64,000 nucleotides of DNA. It comes from Symsagittifera roscoffensis (lineage: Eukaryota; Xenacoelomorpha; Acoela; Convolutidae). The stretch covers positions 34,649,680 to 34,713,679 of the forward strand of contig NC_087071.1 in NCBI RefSeq assembly GCF_963678635.1. The letters are read 5' to 3'. Shown in pieces: positions 35,733 through 43,967 of the stretch. A program made the position numbers and the translations under genes. Position 1 is the first letter of the stretch. Every line of letters starts with the position of its first letter. The notes under the pieces were generated by a model. It was not told where the DNA came from. It saw only the letters and a program-made list of their open reading frames with translations, and ran no database searches.

Positions 35733-35815
35733 AAAAAAAAACAAGATCCGGTCGGGACTCAAACCTCCGACATAAAGGTACAACCGCAACCGCATTACGC
35801 CTAGGCCAACAAAGA
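35733..35815 (-). ncRNA. tRNA-like Pol III sequence (SINE head or tRNA pseudogene)
   Basis: On the minus strand, an A-box-like TGGCCTAGGCG (35,808-35,798) is followed at normal spacing by a B-box-like GGTTTGAGTCCC (35,765-35,754). GTCGG/CCGAC can form a stem around the B box. A run of nine T (35,741-35,733), the usual Pol III terminator, follows. The acceptor stem does not pair well, so it is probably a tRNA-derived retroelement or pseudogene rather than a working tRNA. Confidence 0.5.
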
Positions 35816-36137
35816 ACGAAATTGGATGCTGTTAGTGTTCAACAAGGAGTCAAGAAAAAAAGTAAGTCAGAACTATACGAAAAAAATTTTAGGGGATAAA
35901 CCTAGTTACCGATTACAATTGTATTCAGACAAATGGTTCTCGCAAGTTCAATGATATAATTTGATTTTGCTTGATTCAATTAATATTGACTTGACTTTGC
36001 TCAAAATGTGAGATAATGTTAATGAAAAATAATTTGACTGTCAGGATAAACTTCTTGCGATGATTGATTCACAATGGTGGGGTCAGAAAACAAATAAAAA
36101 AGAACTTGGGAAGTAGTCCATTCTACAGGGTTCCATT

Positions 36138-36533
36138 CAGGGGTGGATCTAGGATTTTCTCGACGGGGGCGGATTTTAAAAAAATTGTCGAAAGTTTTGA
36201 CGGCTTTTTTTTAGGTCAACCAAATTGATTTGCCGAGCTCTCGTAGAGCACTAAAAAGACGGTGTTTTGGTCAAATTTTCTGCGCCGCAGGCAAGTGTTC
36301 GAAAAAAGAGGTTAAAAAAGCCGTTTTTGGGCCTTTTTTGAAATTATTTGACAAAAAATGAGTTTTTTTTCGGCGCGTGCTCCCCCTTAAAATTGAATGT
36401 GCCTTTAGAAAAATTTTTGGGCCGGTAGGACAAAAATGGATTTCTCAAAAGTACCAAAGGGGAGACCCTTTGGGTCGGCAGTGGGTCGAATACCTAAGGG
36501 GGGGGGTCACGCCCCCCCCTAAATCCGCCGCTG
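36138..36533 (+). mobile_element. hAT-like small element with a degenerate 8-bp duplication
   Basis: Left end CAGGGGTGGATCTAGGAT; right end 'ctaaatccgccgctg'. Flanks gttccatt and gtcccttt match at 6 of 8. The core contains 'ttttctgcgccgcaggcaa' and the G/C-rich '3-prime' hairpin (gggtcgaatacct). CAGGG ends and 8-bp duplications are typical of hAT elements. Confidence 0.75.
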
Positions 36534-36715
36534 GTCCCTTTAACAGGGTCCCTAATATTTGGGAACCCGTTCATGTTTGTCTATTTTCTTCTTATCTAAA
36601 TATCCGGCCTGTCAAAGCATAGTCTTCAAACTCATTTCAGCAACAGCAGAAACGAAGTTTTATTAACATTAAACATTATGGGAAAAAATTTTGACGAAGA
36701 AAGCTAACTGAAGCA

Positions 36716-37115
36716 CAGGGGCGGATCTAGGATCTTGACGACCTTTTTTTTGACGACCTTTTTTTTTTTTATAGGTCGACCAAATTGATTTTTCGAGCTC
36801 TCCCAAAGCAGTGTTTTCCCCTTATTTTGGCAAAATTTTCTGCGCCGCAGGCAAATTTTTGAAAAAACAGTCAAAAAAGCCGTTTTTGGGCACTTTTTGA
36901 TAAATTTTGACAAAAAAATCGCGTTTTTTTTGGCGCGCGCCACCCCTCAAAGTTAGTATATATATTTGCGCCAAAGGCGCCTTTAGAAAAAATTTAAGGT
37001 CGGTCGGGCAAAAATGGATTTCTGAAAAAGTATCAAAGGGGGGACCCTTTGGGTCGGCAGGGGGTCAAATCCCTGAGGAGGGGGCGTCCGCCCCCCCCAC
37101 CTAAATCCGCCCCTG
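36716..37115 (+). mobile_element. hAT-like small element, second tandem member
   Basis: Left end CAGGGGCGGATCTAGGATC; right end 'aaatccgcccctg'. The immediate flanks ctgaagca and ggtagtac do not match each other, but the left flank matches the right flank of the partial element ending at 38,127 (ctgaagaa, 7 of 8). Confidence 0.75.
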
Positions 37116-37155
37116 GGTAGTACTCCAATTTCATTAAAAAGACACGCAAAGTTTT

Positions 37156-38008
37156 AGTTAATGAAAGTCATGCGAGGAAATATATGGTGTGTAACATTTT
37201 TAAGCAAAGCTCAAAATCTTTTAAATTTCAATTTGTGTTCAGTTTCTGGTTCTTTGTTTTTAAAAAAAATTATTATATTTTGGGGTAGATTTTTTGTAAG
37301 GGAAATTTGTCCATTGATTTCCTGTTAGACACACCAAACACCACTATTTAACTGTCAATTTTATTGGGGTGGCGGAATGCAAAAAACCCAACCAAAAATC
37401 TAAATTTTTTTCTAAGAATTGAGACAGTCACTTTTGTCACTTTTTTCTAGATAGCGCGATAATTGAAGTTAGCGTTATTTGATCTTCAATTATTGCATTT
37501 TCAATTTACTGTAACAATCATAAATTAGGCGATACTTAAAATACAGGAAAATACGTATTTTACTTTAAAAAAATTAGCAAAGTTAACAATCAAGCTCAAA
37601 CTTTTTATTTTACTGAAAATCCTAACCTTCTATAGGAGCTCATCCAGATAAAAATTTTATTGAAAACGTGTTTTTGACAAAAAAAAATATTCTACAAATG
37701 CAGTTTACTGCAAACTGAGCTAGTTAAGTCAAACTGTTCATGCCAATAAAACAAAGCAGTTTCCTTGATTTATTTTAGCCTGATTTGAATGCCCCTCGCA
37801 CATTTCGCCCCTCACACATTTCGCCCCTCACACGTTTCGTCCCTCTTAAATCTACTGGCACATTTCGCCCCTAAAATGTACTTTAAGAAAGCGGCGGTAA
37901 TTAACTGTGTAATAAGTTACGGGCGAAACGTGCGAGGCCAAAATATGTGAGGTTATTAGACGCGAAATGTGTAAGGGGCCAAATGTGCCACTAGATTTAA
38001 GAGGGGGC
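37156..38008. repeat. Repeat R, copy 1 (chimeric right end)
   Basis: Shares 'agttaatgaaagtcatgcga' through the GCCCCTCACAC element with 38,166-39,060 (offset 1,010) at very high identity. At 38,008 the inverted-repeat element breaks and continues as the 3' part of a hAT-like element. Confidence 0.85.
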
Positions 38009-38127
38009 GGGCAAAAATGGATTTCTGAAAAAGTATCAAAGGGGGGACCCTTTGGGTCGGCAGGGGGTCGAATCCCTGAGAAGGAGGCGTCCGCCCCCCC
38101 TCCCCGCCCCCCCTAAATCCGCCCCTG
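38005..38127 (+). mobile_element. 3' end of a hAT-like element joined to repeat R
   Basis: 'gggcaaaaatggatttctga' through 'ctaaatccgcccctg' is the 3' part of the family, with flank ctgaagaa. Confidence 0.7.
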
Positions 38128-38165
38128 CTGAAGAACCCTGCTTATACAAGAGAATCAATATTTAG

Positions 38166-39092
38166 AGTTAATGAAAGTCATGCGAGGAAATATATGGTGT
38201 GTAACATTTTTAAGCAAAGCTCAAAATCTTTTAAATTTCAATTTGTGTTCAGTTTCTGGTTCTTTGTTTTTAAAAAAATTATTATATTTTGGGGTAGATT
38301 TTTTGTAAGGGAAATTTGTCCATTGATTTCCTGTTAGACACACCAAACACCACTATTTAACTGTCAATTTTATTGGGGTGGCGGAATGCAAAAAACCCAA
38401 CCAAAAATCTAAATTTTTTTCTAAGAATTGAGACAGTCACTTTTGTCACTTTTTTCTAGATAGCGCGATAATTGAAGTTAGCGTTATTTGATCTTCAATT
38501 ATTGCATTTTCAATTTACTGTAACAATCATAAATTAGGCGATACTTAAAATACAGGAAAATACGTATTTTACTTTTAAAAAATTAGCAAAGTTAACAATC
38601 AAGCTCAAACTTTTTATTTTACTGAAAATCCTAACCTTCTATAGGAGCTCATCCAGATAAAAATTTTATTGAAAACGTGTTTTTGACAAAAAAAAATATT
38701 CTACAAATGCAGTTTACTGCAAACTGAGCTAGTTAAGTCAAACTGTTCATGCCAATAAAACAAAGCAGTTTCCTTGATTTATTTTAGCCTGATTTGAATG
38801 TCCCTCGCACATTTCGCCCCTCACACATTTCGCCCCTCACACGTTTCGTCCCTCTTAAATCTAGTGGCACTTTTCGCCCCTCACACATTTCGCCTCTTAT
38901 AAGTTACTGGCACATTTCGCCCCTAAAATGTACTTTAAGAAAGCGGCGGTAATTAACTGTGTAATAAGTTACGGGCGAAACGTGCGAGGCCAAAATATGT
39001 GAGGTTATTAGACGCGAAATGTGTAAGGGGCCAAATGTGCCACTAGATTTAAGAGGGGGCGAAATGTGTGTGGGGCGAAACGTGGGACATTC
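38166..39092. repeat. Repeat R, copy 2
   Basis: Near-identical to 37,156-38,008 but with a complete inverted-repeat element at its right end. Part of it recurs at 46,753-47,567 as the start of the second 8.5-kb unit. It contains a 13-bp hairpin (gcgataattgaag ... cttcaattattgc). Confidence 0.85.
38796..39092. mobile_element. 297-bp element of GCCCCTCACACATTTC arrays, TSD GATTT
   Basis: Left GAATGTCCCTCGCACATTTC; the inverse of the right end is GAATGTCCCACGTTTCGCCC. GATTT flanks both sides (38,791-38,795 and 39,093-39,097). The arms are built from repeated 'cacatttcgcccct' in opposite orientations, so the whole element can fold back. Incomplete version at 37,787-38,008; second full copy at 47,271-47,567. 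Confidence 0.85.
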
Positions 39093-39170
39093 GATTTGAA
39101 TAGTTTTCCAGCATAACTTTACATTAAATTATCATTTCAACTCGATTAACACAGTAGTACGAGGGGCCGC

Positions 39171-39381
39171 CAGGGATCCTTAGGGGGGGGCAAAATCACC
39201 TAAAATAAGACGTGGGCGCCTAAGATCCGACACCTAAGGGGTCCAAAACTATCTTGTAGTCAGCCGGCATTTTGCTGGTGGATTACAAGATCCTCACTTG
39301 AGGATCCAAAATTTTGGGTGGCCTCCCCCTGAGGATTTTACCAAGAGTCATATACTCTTGTAGCAAATTTCTAGATCCCTG
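39171..39381. mobile_element. Small element with CAGGGATC ends
   Basis: Begins CAGGGATCCTTAGGGG and ends 'tttctagatccctg', inverted ends of about 10-12 bp. Internal hairpins 'gatcctcacttgaggatc' and 'agccggcattttgctggt'. No convincing target duplication. Its copy is 47,646-47,866. Confidence 0.6.
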
Positions 39382-39385
39382 GCGG

Positions 39386-39975
39386 ATAATCAAAGTAGGA
39401 TTCTTAAAAAATTTTTCACCCAATTTATGTTTAGAAAAAAGCATAAATTAGCATTCTTTCGCCCTTTGGTACGTTCGACTTGGAATGCTGCCATACTTTT
39501 GGAGTGGGTAATAAAACAAAGCAAGTATAGCTTTGGCCAGCATAGTTTTAACGGTCTATTGAATGCTGTAGAGTATTTCCATAATTTAAATGTATTAACA
39601 CTGAAACGAATGTAAACCATAATTACTCACCAAGGTTGCAATCCGGTTGCAGTCGTCGCTGTTACGTCTAGACAATAACGTAATAATAAATAATGGTAAA
39701 ATTGTGGAATAATGAATTGTGAAAAATGAACTTAATGGGAAGTTGGCATACAAGTGACATTGATTCGGAGCATTTATCTTTCACTGTTTTTTTCAACTGG
39801 GTGTGAAATGAAAAACGAATACATTCACAATCGTCATATAGTTTTTGTGTCGAGAGCCAAAGAAATTGCAAATAGAGAATATGCAGAAAGTTGTAAAGAC
39901 CAGTTTTATCTGGATGAGCTTTTTTAAATAACGTGGTGTATTTAAGCAAAACAGAAATATGGAAAAACAACTGAT
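39386..39975. other. Left margin of the Polinton remnant, no assigned gene
   Basis: Short ORFs on both strands at 39,390-39,620. A plus-strand frame reading MKNEYIHNRHIVFVS to LDELF at 39,812-39,931 may be the decayed end of a small gene. No Polinton terminal repeat is visible. Confidence 0.35.
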
Positions 39976-40278
39976 TTGACCTTTGCTACCTATAAAAATA
40001 TTTTTGATTATTCATTTGATTTCAACTCAATGATGATTGAGAAAGGGCTGGAGCGAAAAATACGACTTTGTTTTAATAAACTTTCAAAGTATCAAAAACT
40101 TCCGGTAGTTTATCTAAATATATACCATCGAGATATAGGTCTAAGTAAGTGGTATCTGGAAAGTTACTTTCATTTTCATTGGCTTGAAATTAAGCAGGTC
40201 GGAGAAGTGTTAGCAAAATTTAAAAATGAAATTGGAAAAACGAACTGTAACTTCAACGGACTTGGAAATTATCCATGA
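39976..40278 (+). CDS. Polinton-linked hypothetical protein, about 100 residues
   Basis: Open from an upstream stop to 'GLGNYP'. No good ATG at the front; the first internal ATG pair is in FNSMMIEKG. Tyr/Phe/His-rich middle (SYFHFHWLEIKQ). Unrecognised. It overlaps the next small frame (MKLEKRTVTSTDLEIIHEI, from about 40,227). Confidence 0.35.
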   Translation: MTFATYKNIFDYSFDFNSMMIEKGLERKIRLCFNKLSKYQKLPVVYLNIYHRDIGLSKWYLESYFHFHWLEIKQVGEVLAKFKNEIGKTNCNFNGLGNYP

Positions 40279-40295
40279 GATATTTATTACTTTGA

Positions 40296-40661
40296 AAAAA
40301 ACGTATCCAGAAAACACCAACCGTCGGAATTATTTTAGCTGCATGTTCCTTATTCTTCTTCTCGACTACTAATGATATAAACTACGATATTTCTATCAAG
40401 CTGAGACCTTATGGTGGACTGATCGGGATAGAAAATTCTTCGTTAGACAAATATTTAAGTGATTCAAAAATTTTACGAATGCATGCTGTTTTACATGATG
40501 CCGCCGGTTTTGTTCGTGAAGTTTACGATACTGGTCCCACATACTGCTATGTTTTACCGTGGAAATGTAACAACAACTTGATTGGTCACTTGAGCGGTAT
40601 CACGTTTTGTTCATATATCAAATTGAGGAAGCCAAAACTCTATCATTTGTTAGAATGCTGA
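40296..40661 (+). CDS. Hypothetical membrane or secreted protein, start unclear
   Basis: An open frame of about 121 codons without an early ATG. A hydrophobic segment (VGIILAACSLFFF) near the front looks like a signal anchor. The body (RPYGGLIGIENSSLDKYL, CYVLPWKCNNNLIGHLSG) is unrecognised. The first in-frame ATG is 40,479. Its stop TGA overlaps the start of the nuclease-like gene (ATGCTGA), the tight packing typical of Polintons. Confidence 0.45.
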   Translation, partial: KKRIQKTPTVGIILAACSLFFFSTTNDINYDISIKLRPYGGLIGIENSSLDKYLSDSKILRMHAVLHDAAGFVREVYDTGPTYCYVLPWKCNNNLIGHLSGITFCSYIKLRKPKLYHLLEC

Positions 40662-41040
40662 GTGAACGATCAGTAGTGTTGGATTTGGAAGGATTTCGAT
40701 ACAAGAAAAACACTTTTAAAAAAAAAAATTAGCAACCACAACCGCTGACTACAGCGACTCCCTACTTTTTCTACCACTAGTCAGTTTTAATTCCCTTCCA
40801 AAACTCGAGCAAAAAGCGTACAGCTGGCTAACGAATTACTTGCATGGACTTCATTGGGATAGTGGTGATTACTTATATTTAAATCTCAACCAAATTATCC
40901 GAAGTGTTGTATTGAGGAATCCCGGAGTTACATTCTACGCTAAGGGAAAGGAAAAGGCAGACTTCCTAGCCCAATATTTAGACCGCAGAGTAGAGAATCT
41001 TGATGATTTGGGTTGTCCAAGAGTTGAAAACTTACATTAG
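40655..41040 (+). pseudogene. DEDD-exonuclease-like Polinton protein, frameshifted
   Basis: Starts MLSERSVVLDLEGFRYKKN; the D-x-E of LDLEG matches the first motif of DEDD exonucleases. After an 11-A run at 40,718-40,728 the frame must shift to continue (DYSDSLLFLP, LEQKAYSWLTNYLHGLHWDS, FYAKGKEKADFLA, NLDDLGCPRV). I know this family from mobile elements and arthropod genomes as a predicted nuclease; its biochemical role is inferred. Unit 2 has ten A at the same place and is also out of frame, so the run is unstable or miscalled. Confidence 0.6.
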
Positions 41041-41142
41041 AACAAATTTTCGAACTGCTGCAAACATATACCTCATAGCAAAACTCCAAAAACTATTGTG
41101 CTCTAAAAAAATCCAAAGCCTTTTTTGATTGGTTGAAAAATA

Positions 41143-41493
41143 ATGGCGATGATCAACACGGAGAGATTAGCCAAAGTGGAGACATATCTATCTCCAAATT
41201 CAGTTCTTTGTTCTTGGATGACCCCAGAGAGTGATATTAAAAATTCATTGACCCGAATAGAGCGCGTTGACTGCAGAGGCCAAATTGTGCAACGAAAAGA
41301 GCAAGTTGTTCTATCTGAAGAAGAATTGACTACTCTGCGAAGATTTTTTCCCGTAATTGATCAGTTCATCTATTTCCAGCGATTCAAATATATTGAAAAT
41401 GTTAGCCAGCAAGCGAGGAGTCTGCCTTCCCAAGCTAGTCTTAGTACCCAAACATCGTCAACCCGGAGTTCAATTGGATCTAACCAGCAGTGA
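41143..41493 (+). CDS. Polinton-linked hypothetical protein, 116 residues
   Basis: Begins MAMINTERLAKVETYLSPNS; has a charged middle (RKEQVVLSEEELTTLRRFFP) and a Ser/Gln-rich tail. Its 3' part overlaps the next ORF in another frame. No family recognised; a structural or DNA-binding role would be a guess. Confidence 0.5.
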   Translation: MAMINTERLAKVETYLSPNSVLCSWMTPESDIKNSLTRIERVDCRGQIVQRKEQVVLSEEELTTLRRFFPVIDQFIYFQRFKYIENVSQQARSLPSQASLSTQTSSTRSSIGSNQQ

Positions 41494-41677
41494 ACTACCC
41501 AAAGAAATTCAACAGAAAGTGAAAGAGCACTCTGTGAAAAAAATTATGTTTCATGCAAAAACTGAAAATGTTCCTGCTAACTATGTTTTGCAAATGTATG
41601 ATGATGAAGATGATAGTGATAGTAATGTCTGTACAAGTTATACTCGATATAAGATTTATTACTGTTCAGAAGAATAA
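41399..41677 (+). CDS. Polinton-linked hypothetical protein, 92 residues
   Basis: ATG inside the preceding ORF (MLASKRGVCLPKLVLVPKHR), ending in an acidic stretch (MYDDEDDSDSN) and a Tyr-rich tail. Overlap with the upstream gene fits compact viral-style packing. Unrecognised. Confidence 0.45.
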   Translation: MLASKRGVCLPKLVLVPKHRQPGVQLDLTSSELPKEIQQKVKEHSVKKIMFHAKTENVPANYVLQMYDDEDDSDSNVCTSYTRYKIYYCSEE

Positions 41678-41718
41678 TTAATTTTTTTAACCACATTTTT
41701 TTTTTCATTTTGAACAAA

Positions 41719-41835
41719 ATGTCTGAGATAGCAGTTGATGAACCTGAAGCAACTGTCATTACTAATTTTGTTTATGAAGAAAATAATGACAGTGTTGAGC
41801 AAAAACCTGGGAAATTTTGTAATAATGTAACCTAA
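41719..41835 (+). CDS. Small acidic ORF, 38 residues
   Basis: MSEIAVDEPEATVITNFVYE to NNVT. Kept in both units with one visible change (Ser to Arg in the NNDSVEQ stretch). Unrecognised. Confidence 0.3.
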   Translation: MSEIAVDEPEATVITNFVYEENNDSVEQKPGKFCNNVT

Positions 41836-41856
41836 CCGAGATCTGAAGTGGTTTTC

Positions 41857-42003
41857 ATGTCTCAAATGATTTTAATTTTAACTTTTTTGACTTCCTGTAT
41901 CTACAAACTCTCTTTGACGAAACTAAGCTGTGAGGAAACATCAGTTTAGTTCTCAATCCTGTCCGGTTTAGTTGGCTACGTACTACCAAATCCTCGGATA
42001 TGA
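41857..42003 (+). CDS. Small membrane peptide with an in-frame TAG, overlapping the ATPase start
   Basis: The first part (MSQMILILTFLTSCIYKLSL) is a hydrophobic leader ending at TAG (41,947-41,949). The same frame continues with a second hydrophobic stretch (FSILSGLVGYVLPNP) to a TGA that overlaps the ATPase start as ATGA. The overlap suggests that the longer, 48-sense-codon frame is the original gene and the TAG a later lesion. The stop is present in both units. Confidence 0.35.
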
Positions 42004-42746
42004 ATAAAATTGTTGTTACGTCAACGCGAGTGTTTATGGCAGTTGTTGGACTTTCAGGATCCGGAAAAACAGAGTTAATACTTCAGGATCCGGAGTTAAT
42101 ATTCAAACTTTTGAAAGGAAAAACATTTTATCCAAGGTTTAAAAGAGCAATCTTCTTTTACACAGAAAGTCAACCGATGTACAGTGAAAAAGGGAAGTCT
42201 CACATTATTAACCTTGAGTTTGTGAAATTCAACGGTTTTGATGGGCTAAGGAACATTGAAAATGTTCTTCTAGTGTTTGATGATTCCTGTGAAGAAATAT
42301 ACAATGATAACGAGTTTGTTAAACTCGCAACAGCAGGGAGACACAAAGATTTAGATGTTATATATTTCAAGCATAATTTATTCCAGCAAAATTGTTGGTC
42401 CCGAACAATTGATTTAAACACATCGCATATCATTTTATTCAAATCACCTCGTGATATTCAGCAACTAGAGCATCTTGGAAGGCAACTGATTTTAACAAAA
42501 TTTTTGAGAAGCTGTTATGAACTTGCCACAAAGGACACATACGGACATCTATTAATTGATTTAGATCCCCGAACATCAGATTGTTTTCAATACTGTTCAA
42601 ACATAATACCACCAGGTCCATCAATTTTTTACTTACCATTAAGTAAGGTAGAGCCAGTCACACCCATAACAAATGAACGCAAAAAAACGATTTATTCTGC
42701 AGCACATGGTTCAATTGAATCCTTCTCAACTTCGAAGTTTTATTAG
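42000..42746 (+). CDS. Polinton genome-packaging ATPase (FtsK/HerA-like)
   Basis: 248 residues, full length for the family. Walker A GLSGSGKT at residues 17-24; Walker B NVLLVFDD at 88-95. These are followed by the family signature GRHKDLDVIYFKHNLFQQ and the NTSHIILFKSP, HLGRQL region. The family pumps DNA into capsids in adenovirus-like and poxvirus-like lineages; a virion role in Polintons is inferred. No break is visible. Unit 2 has Pro instead of Leu18 in the P-loop. It overlaps the next gene by 74 bp. Confidence 0.9.
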   Translation: MNKIVVTSTRVFMAVVGLSGSGKTELILQDPELIFKLLKGKTFYPRFKRAIFFYTESQPMYSEKGKSHIINLEFVKFNGFDGLRNIENVLLVFDDSCEEIYNDNEFVKLATAGRHKDLDVIYFKHNLFQQNCWSRTIDLNTSHIILFKSPRDIQQLEHLGRQLILTKFLRSCYELATKDTYGHLLIDLDPRTSDCFQYCSNIIPPGPSIFYLPLSKVEPVTPITNERKKTIYSAAHGSIESFSTSKFY

Positions 42747-42978
42747 AAAAACATCAAATCGAAATGTGATTTCAGTTATATGCGAATGCTTGCTGAATGT
42801 AGTCAATGGTAACGTGCGAGGTAATATCCCTAACATACACAATTTTGAAGAAATATATAAATTGTTAATCAACCCACAGACGAACCTTGATAGAAAACAA
42901 GCAACTATTTTGAGTAAGCAAGGGTTTAATATAGTCCGACATATTCTCTACTTTTGCTTCAATTACCTTAGAAGATAA
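42673..42978 (+). CDS. Polinton-associated small protein after the ATPase, 101 residues
   Basis: Starts inside the ATPase gene (MNAKKRFILQHMVQLNPSQL), with helices around LRSFIRKTSNRNVISVICEC and a basic end (CFNYLRR). The 'LNPSQLR ... LLNVVNGNV' pattern resembles a small protein commonly found in Polintons and in related adenovirus-like elements. Its function is not established. Confidence 0.6.
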   Translation: MNAKKRFILQHMVQLNPSQLRSFIRKTSNRNVISVICECLLNVVNGNVRGNIPNIHNFEEIYKLLINPQTNLDRKQATILSKQGFNIVRHILYFCFNYLRR

Positions 42979-42981
42979 ACA

Positions 42982-43202
42982 ATGGTGGCAGCCGAAGAGT
43001 TTGTTTTAATTCCAAAGCAAGTCTATGTTGGAGAGCAACCACATGCAGCACATGTACTGCTTGACAATTCAATTGATTATAGAAAGCCTCAATTATCATA
43101 CTTGAATCGAATGAGACCGCAATTACCTCCGAAACAAAGTGATGCATCAACTGACACAATACCAATACCAGTTACTGTTGCACCTGAGGACCACAGACAG
43201 CC

Positions 43203-43300
<98 letters not shown>

Positions 43301-43590
43301 CGCTTATGACCGAATATGAAGGAGATGGAACGAATGTTGGTAGTGATGAGTCCACTGATGCTATGGATGCTGTTGAAAAACGTATATTAGGACAGTTAGA
43401 AATCATGGACGTAAAAAAACTTACACGAGCTAAAAATGTTCTGGAAATTATTAAATCATCGACTCGGGTCAAAATAAACAAAAATGACGAAATGGTTTAT
43501 CTGGACAAGGTCCCCACTGGAATCAAAGCATTAGTTTTTCTGTATGATATACAACAACAGAACAAAAAGTTACAAATCCTGCTTTCATAA
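42982..43590 (+). CDS. Polinton-associated protein with a 34-residue poly-Thr insert
   Basis: 202 residues. The N-terminus (FVLIPKQVYVGEQPHAAHVL) and C-terminus (VPTGIKALVFLYDIQQQNKK) resemble a recurrent Polinton protein of unknown function. Between them an (ACA)n run encodes poly-Thr, which I take as a microsatellite expansion in a linker. Unit 2 has one more Thr. Its stop overlaps the next start (TAATG). Confidence 0.6.
43203..43302 (+). repeat. (ACA)n microsatellite, about 33 units
   Basis: Uninterrupted about 100 bp trinucleotide run within a coding frame, so unit gains do not break the gene. The long poly-Val ORF on the opposite strand is its shadow. Confidence 0.95.
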
Positions 43591-43919
43591 TGATTCTTTT
43601 GGCTCTTAACCTTAACGAACAGTCGGTTATGAATACATATGCCAAACACGCGATCAAGTCAGCTCTTGCTACTACAGCAAAAATCAAAAGTCCCACCAAA
43701 CAACCAACAAGTGTTGACAGTACCAACAGCCCATCCTCAAGCTCAAAAACAGTCAAAAAACGCAGAGGCAACAAAAGTACAAGCTTACAGCAAAAAGGTA
43801 AAAAAGAAGACTACCAAGAAGACTCTGATTCGTACGGAACGCCCTATTACGATTCGGATACTTCAGCGACAGAAACGACGGAGACAAAAACGAAGAGATG
43901 GCAAACCTACACCAGCTGA
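43590..43919 (+). CDS. Lys/Ser-rich Polinton ORF upstream of the integrase
   Basis: MILLALNLNEQSVMNTYAKH, then a Ser/Thr/Lys-rich region (SSSSKTVKKRRGNKSTSLQQ) and an acidic tail. The ATG overlaps the previous stop, which favours this frame. Another frame (43,639-43,971, also Lys-rich) is open over the same stretch, so the true product may combine both if a base is wrong. Confidence 0.4.
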   Translation: MILLALNLNEQSVMNTYAKHAIKSALATTAKIKSPTKQPTSVDSTNSPSSSSKTVKKRRGNKSTSLQQKGKKEDYQEDSDSYGTPYYDSDTSATETTETKTKRWQTYTS

Positions 43920-43967
43920 AGAGAAAATATTTAAAAATAAGTACACATCTAAAGGGGCAGCGGAAGT

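Noticed and set aside
36377-37104. ORFs of 65-81 codons in the hAT-like elements (also 18,811-19,035 and 23,371-23,589)
   Set aside because: They lie in non-coding small elements with TIRs and different frames in each copy; no transposase motifs.
39390-39970. Minus-strand ORFs of 76 and 100 codons at the Polinton margin
   Set aside because: No recognisable motif; plus-strand frames over the same bases look at least as plausible, and identity between units gives no independent evidence.
43089-43481. 130-residue minus-strand ORF with a long poly-valine run
   Set aside because: It is the antisense shadow of the (ACA)n run inside the plus-strand Polinton gene; the same holds at 51,572-51,967.
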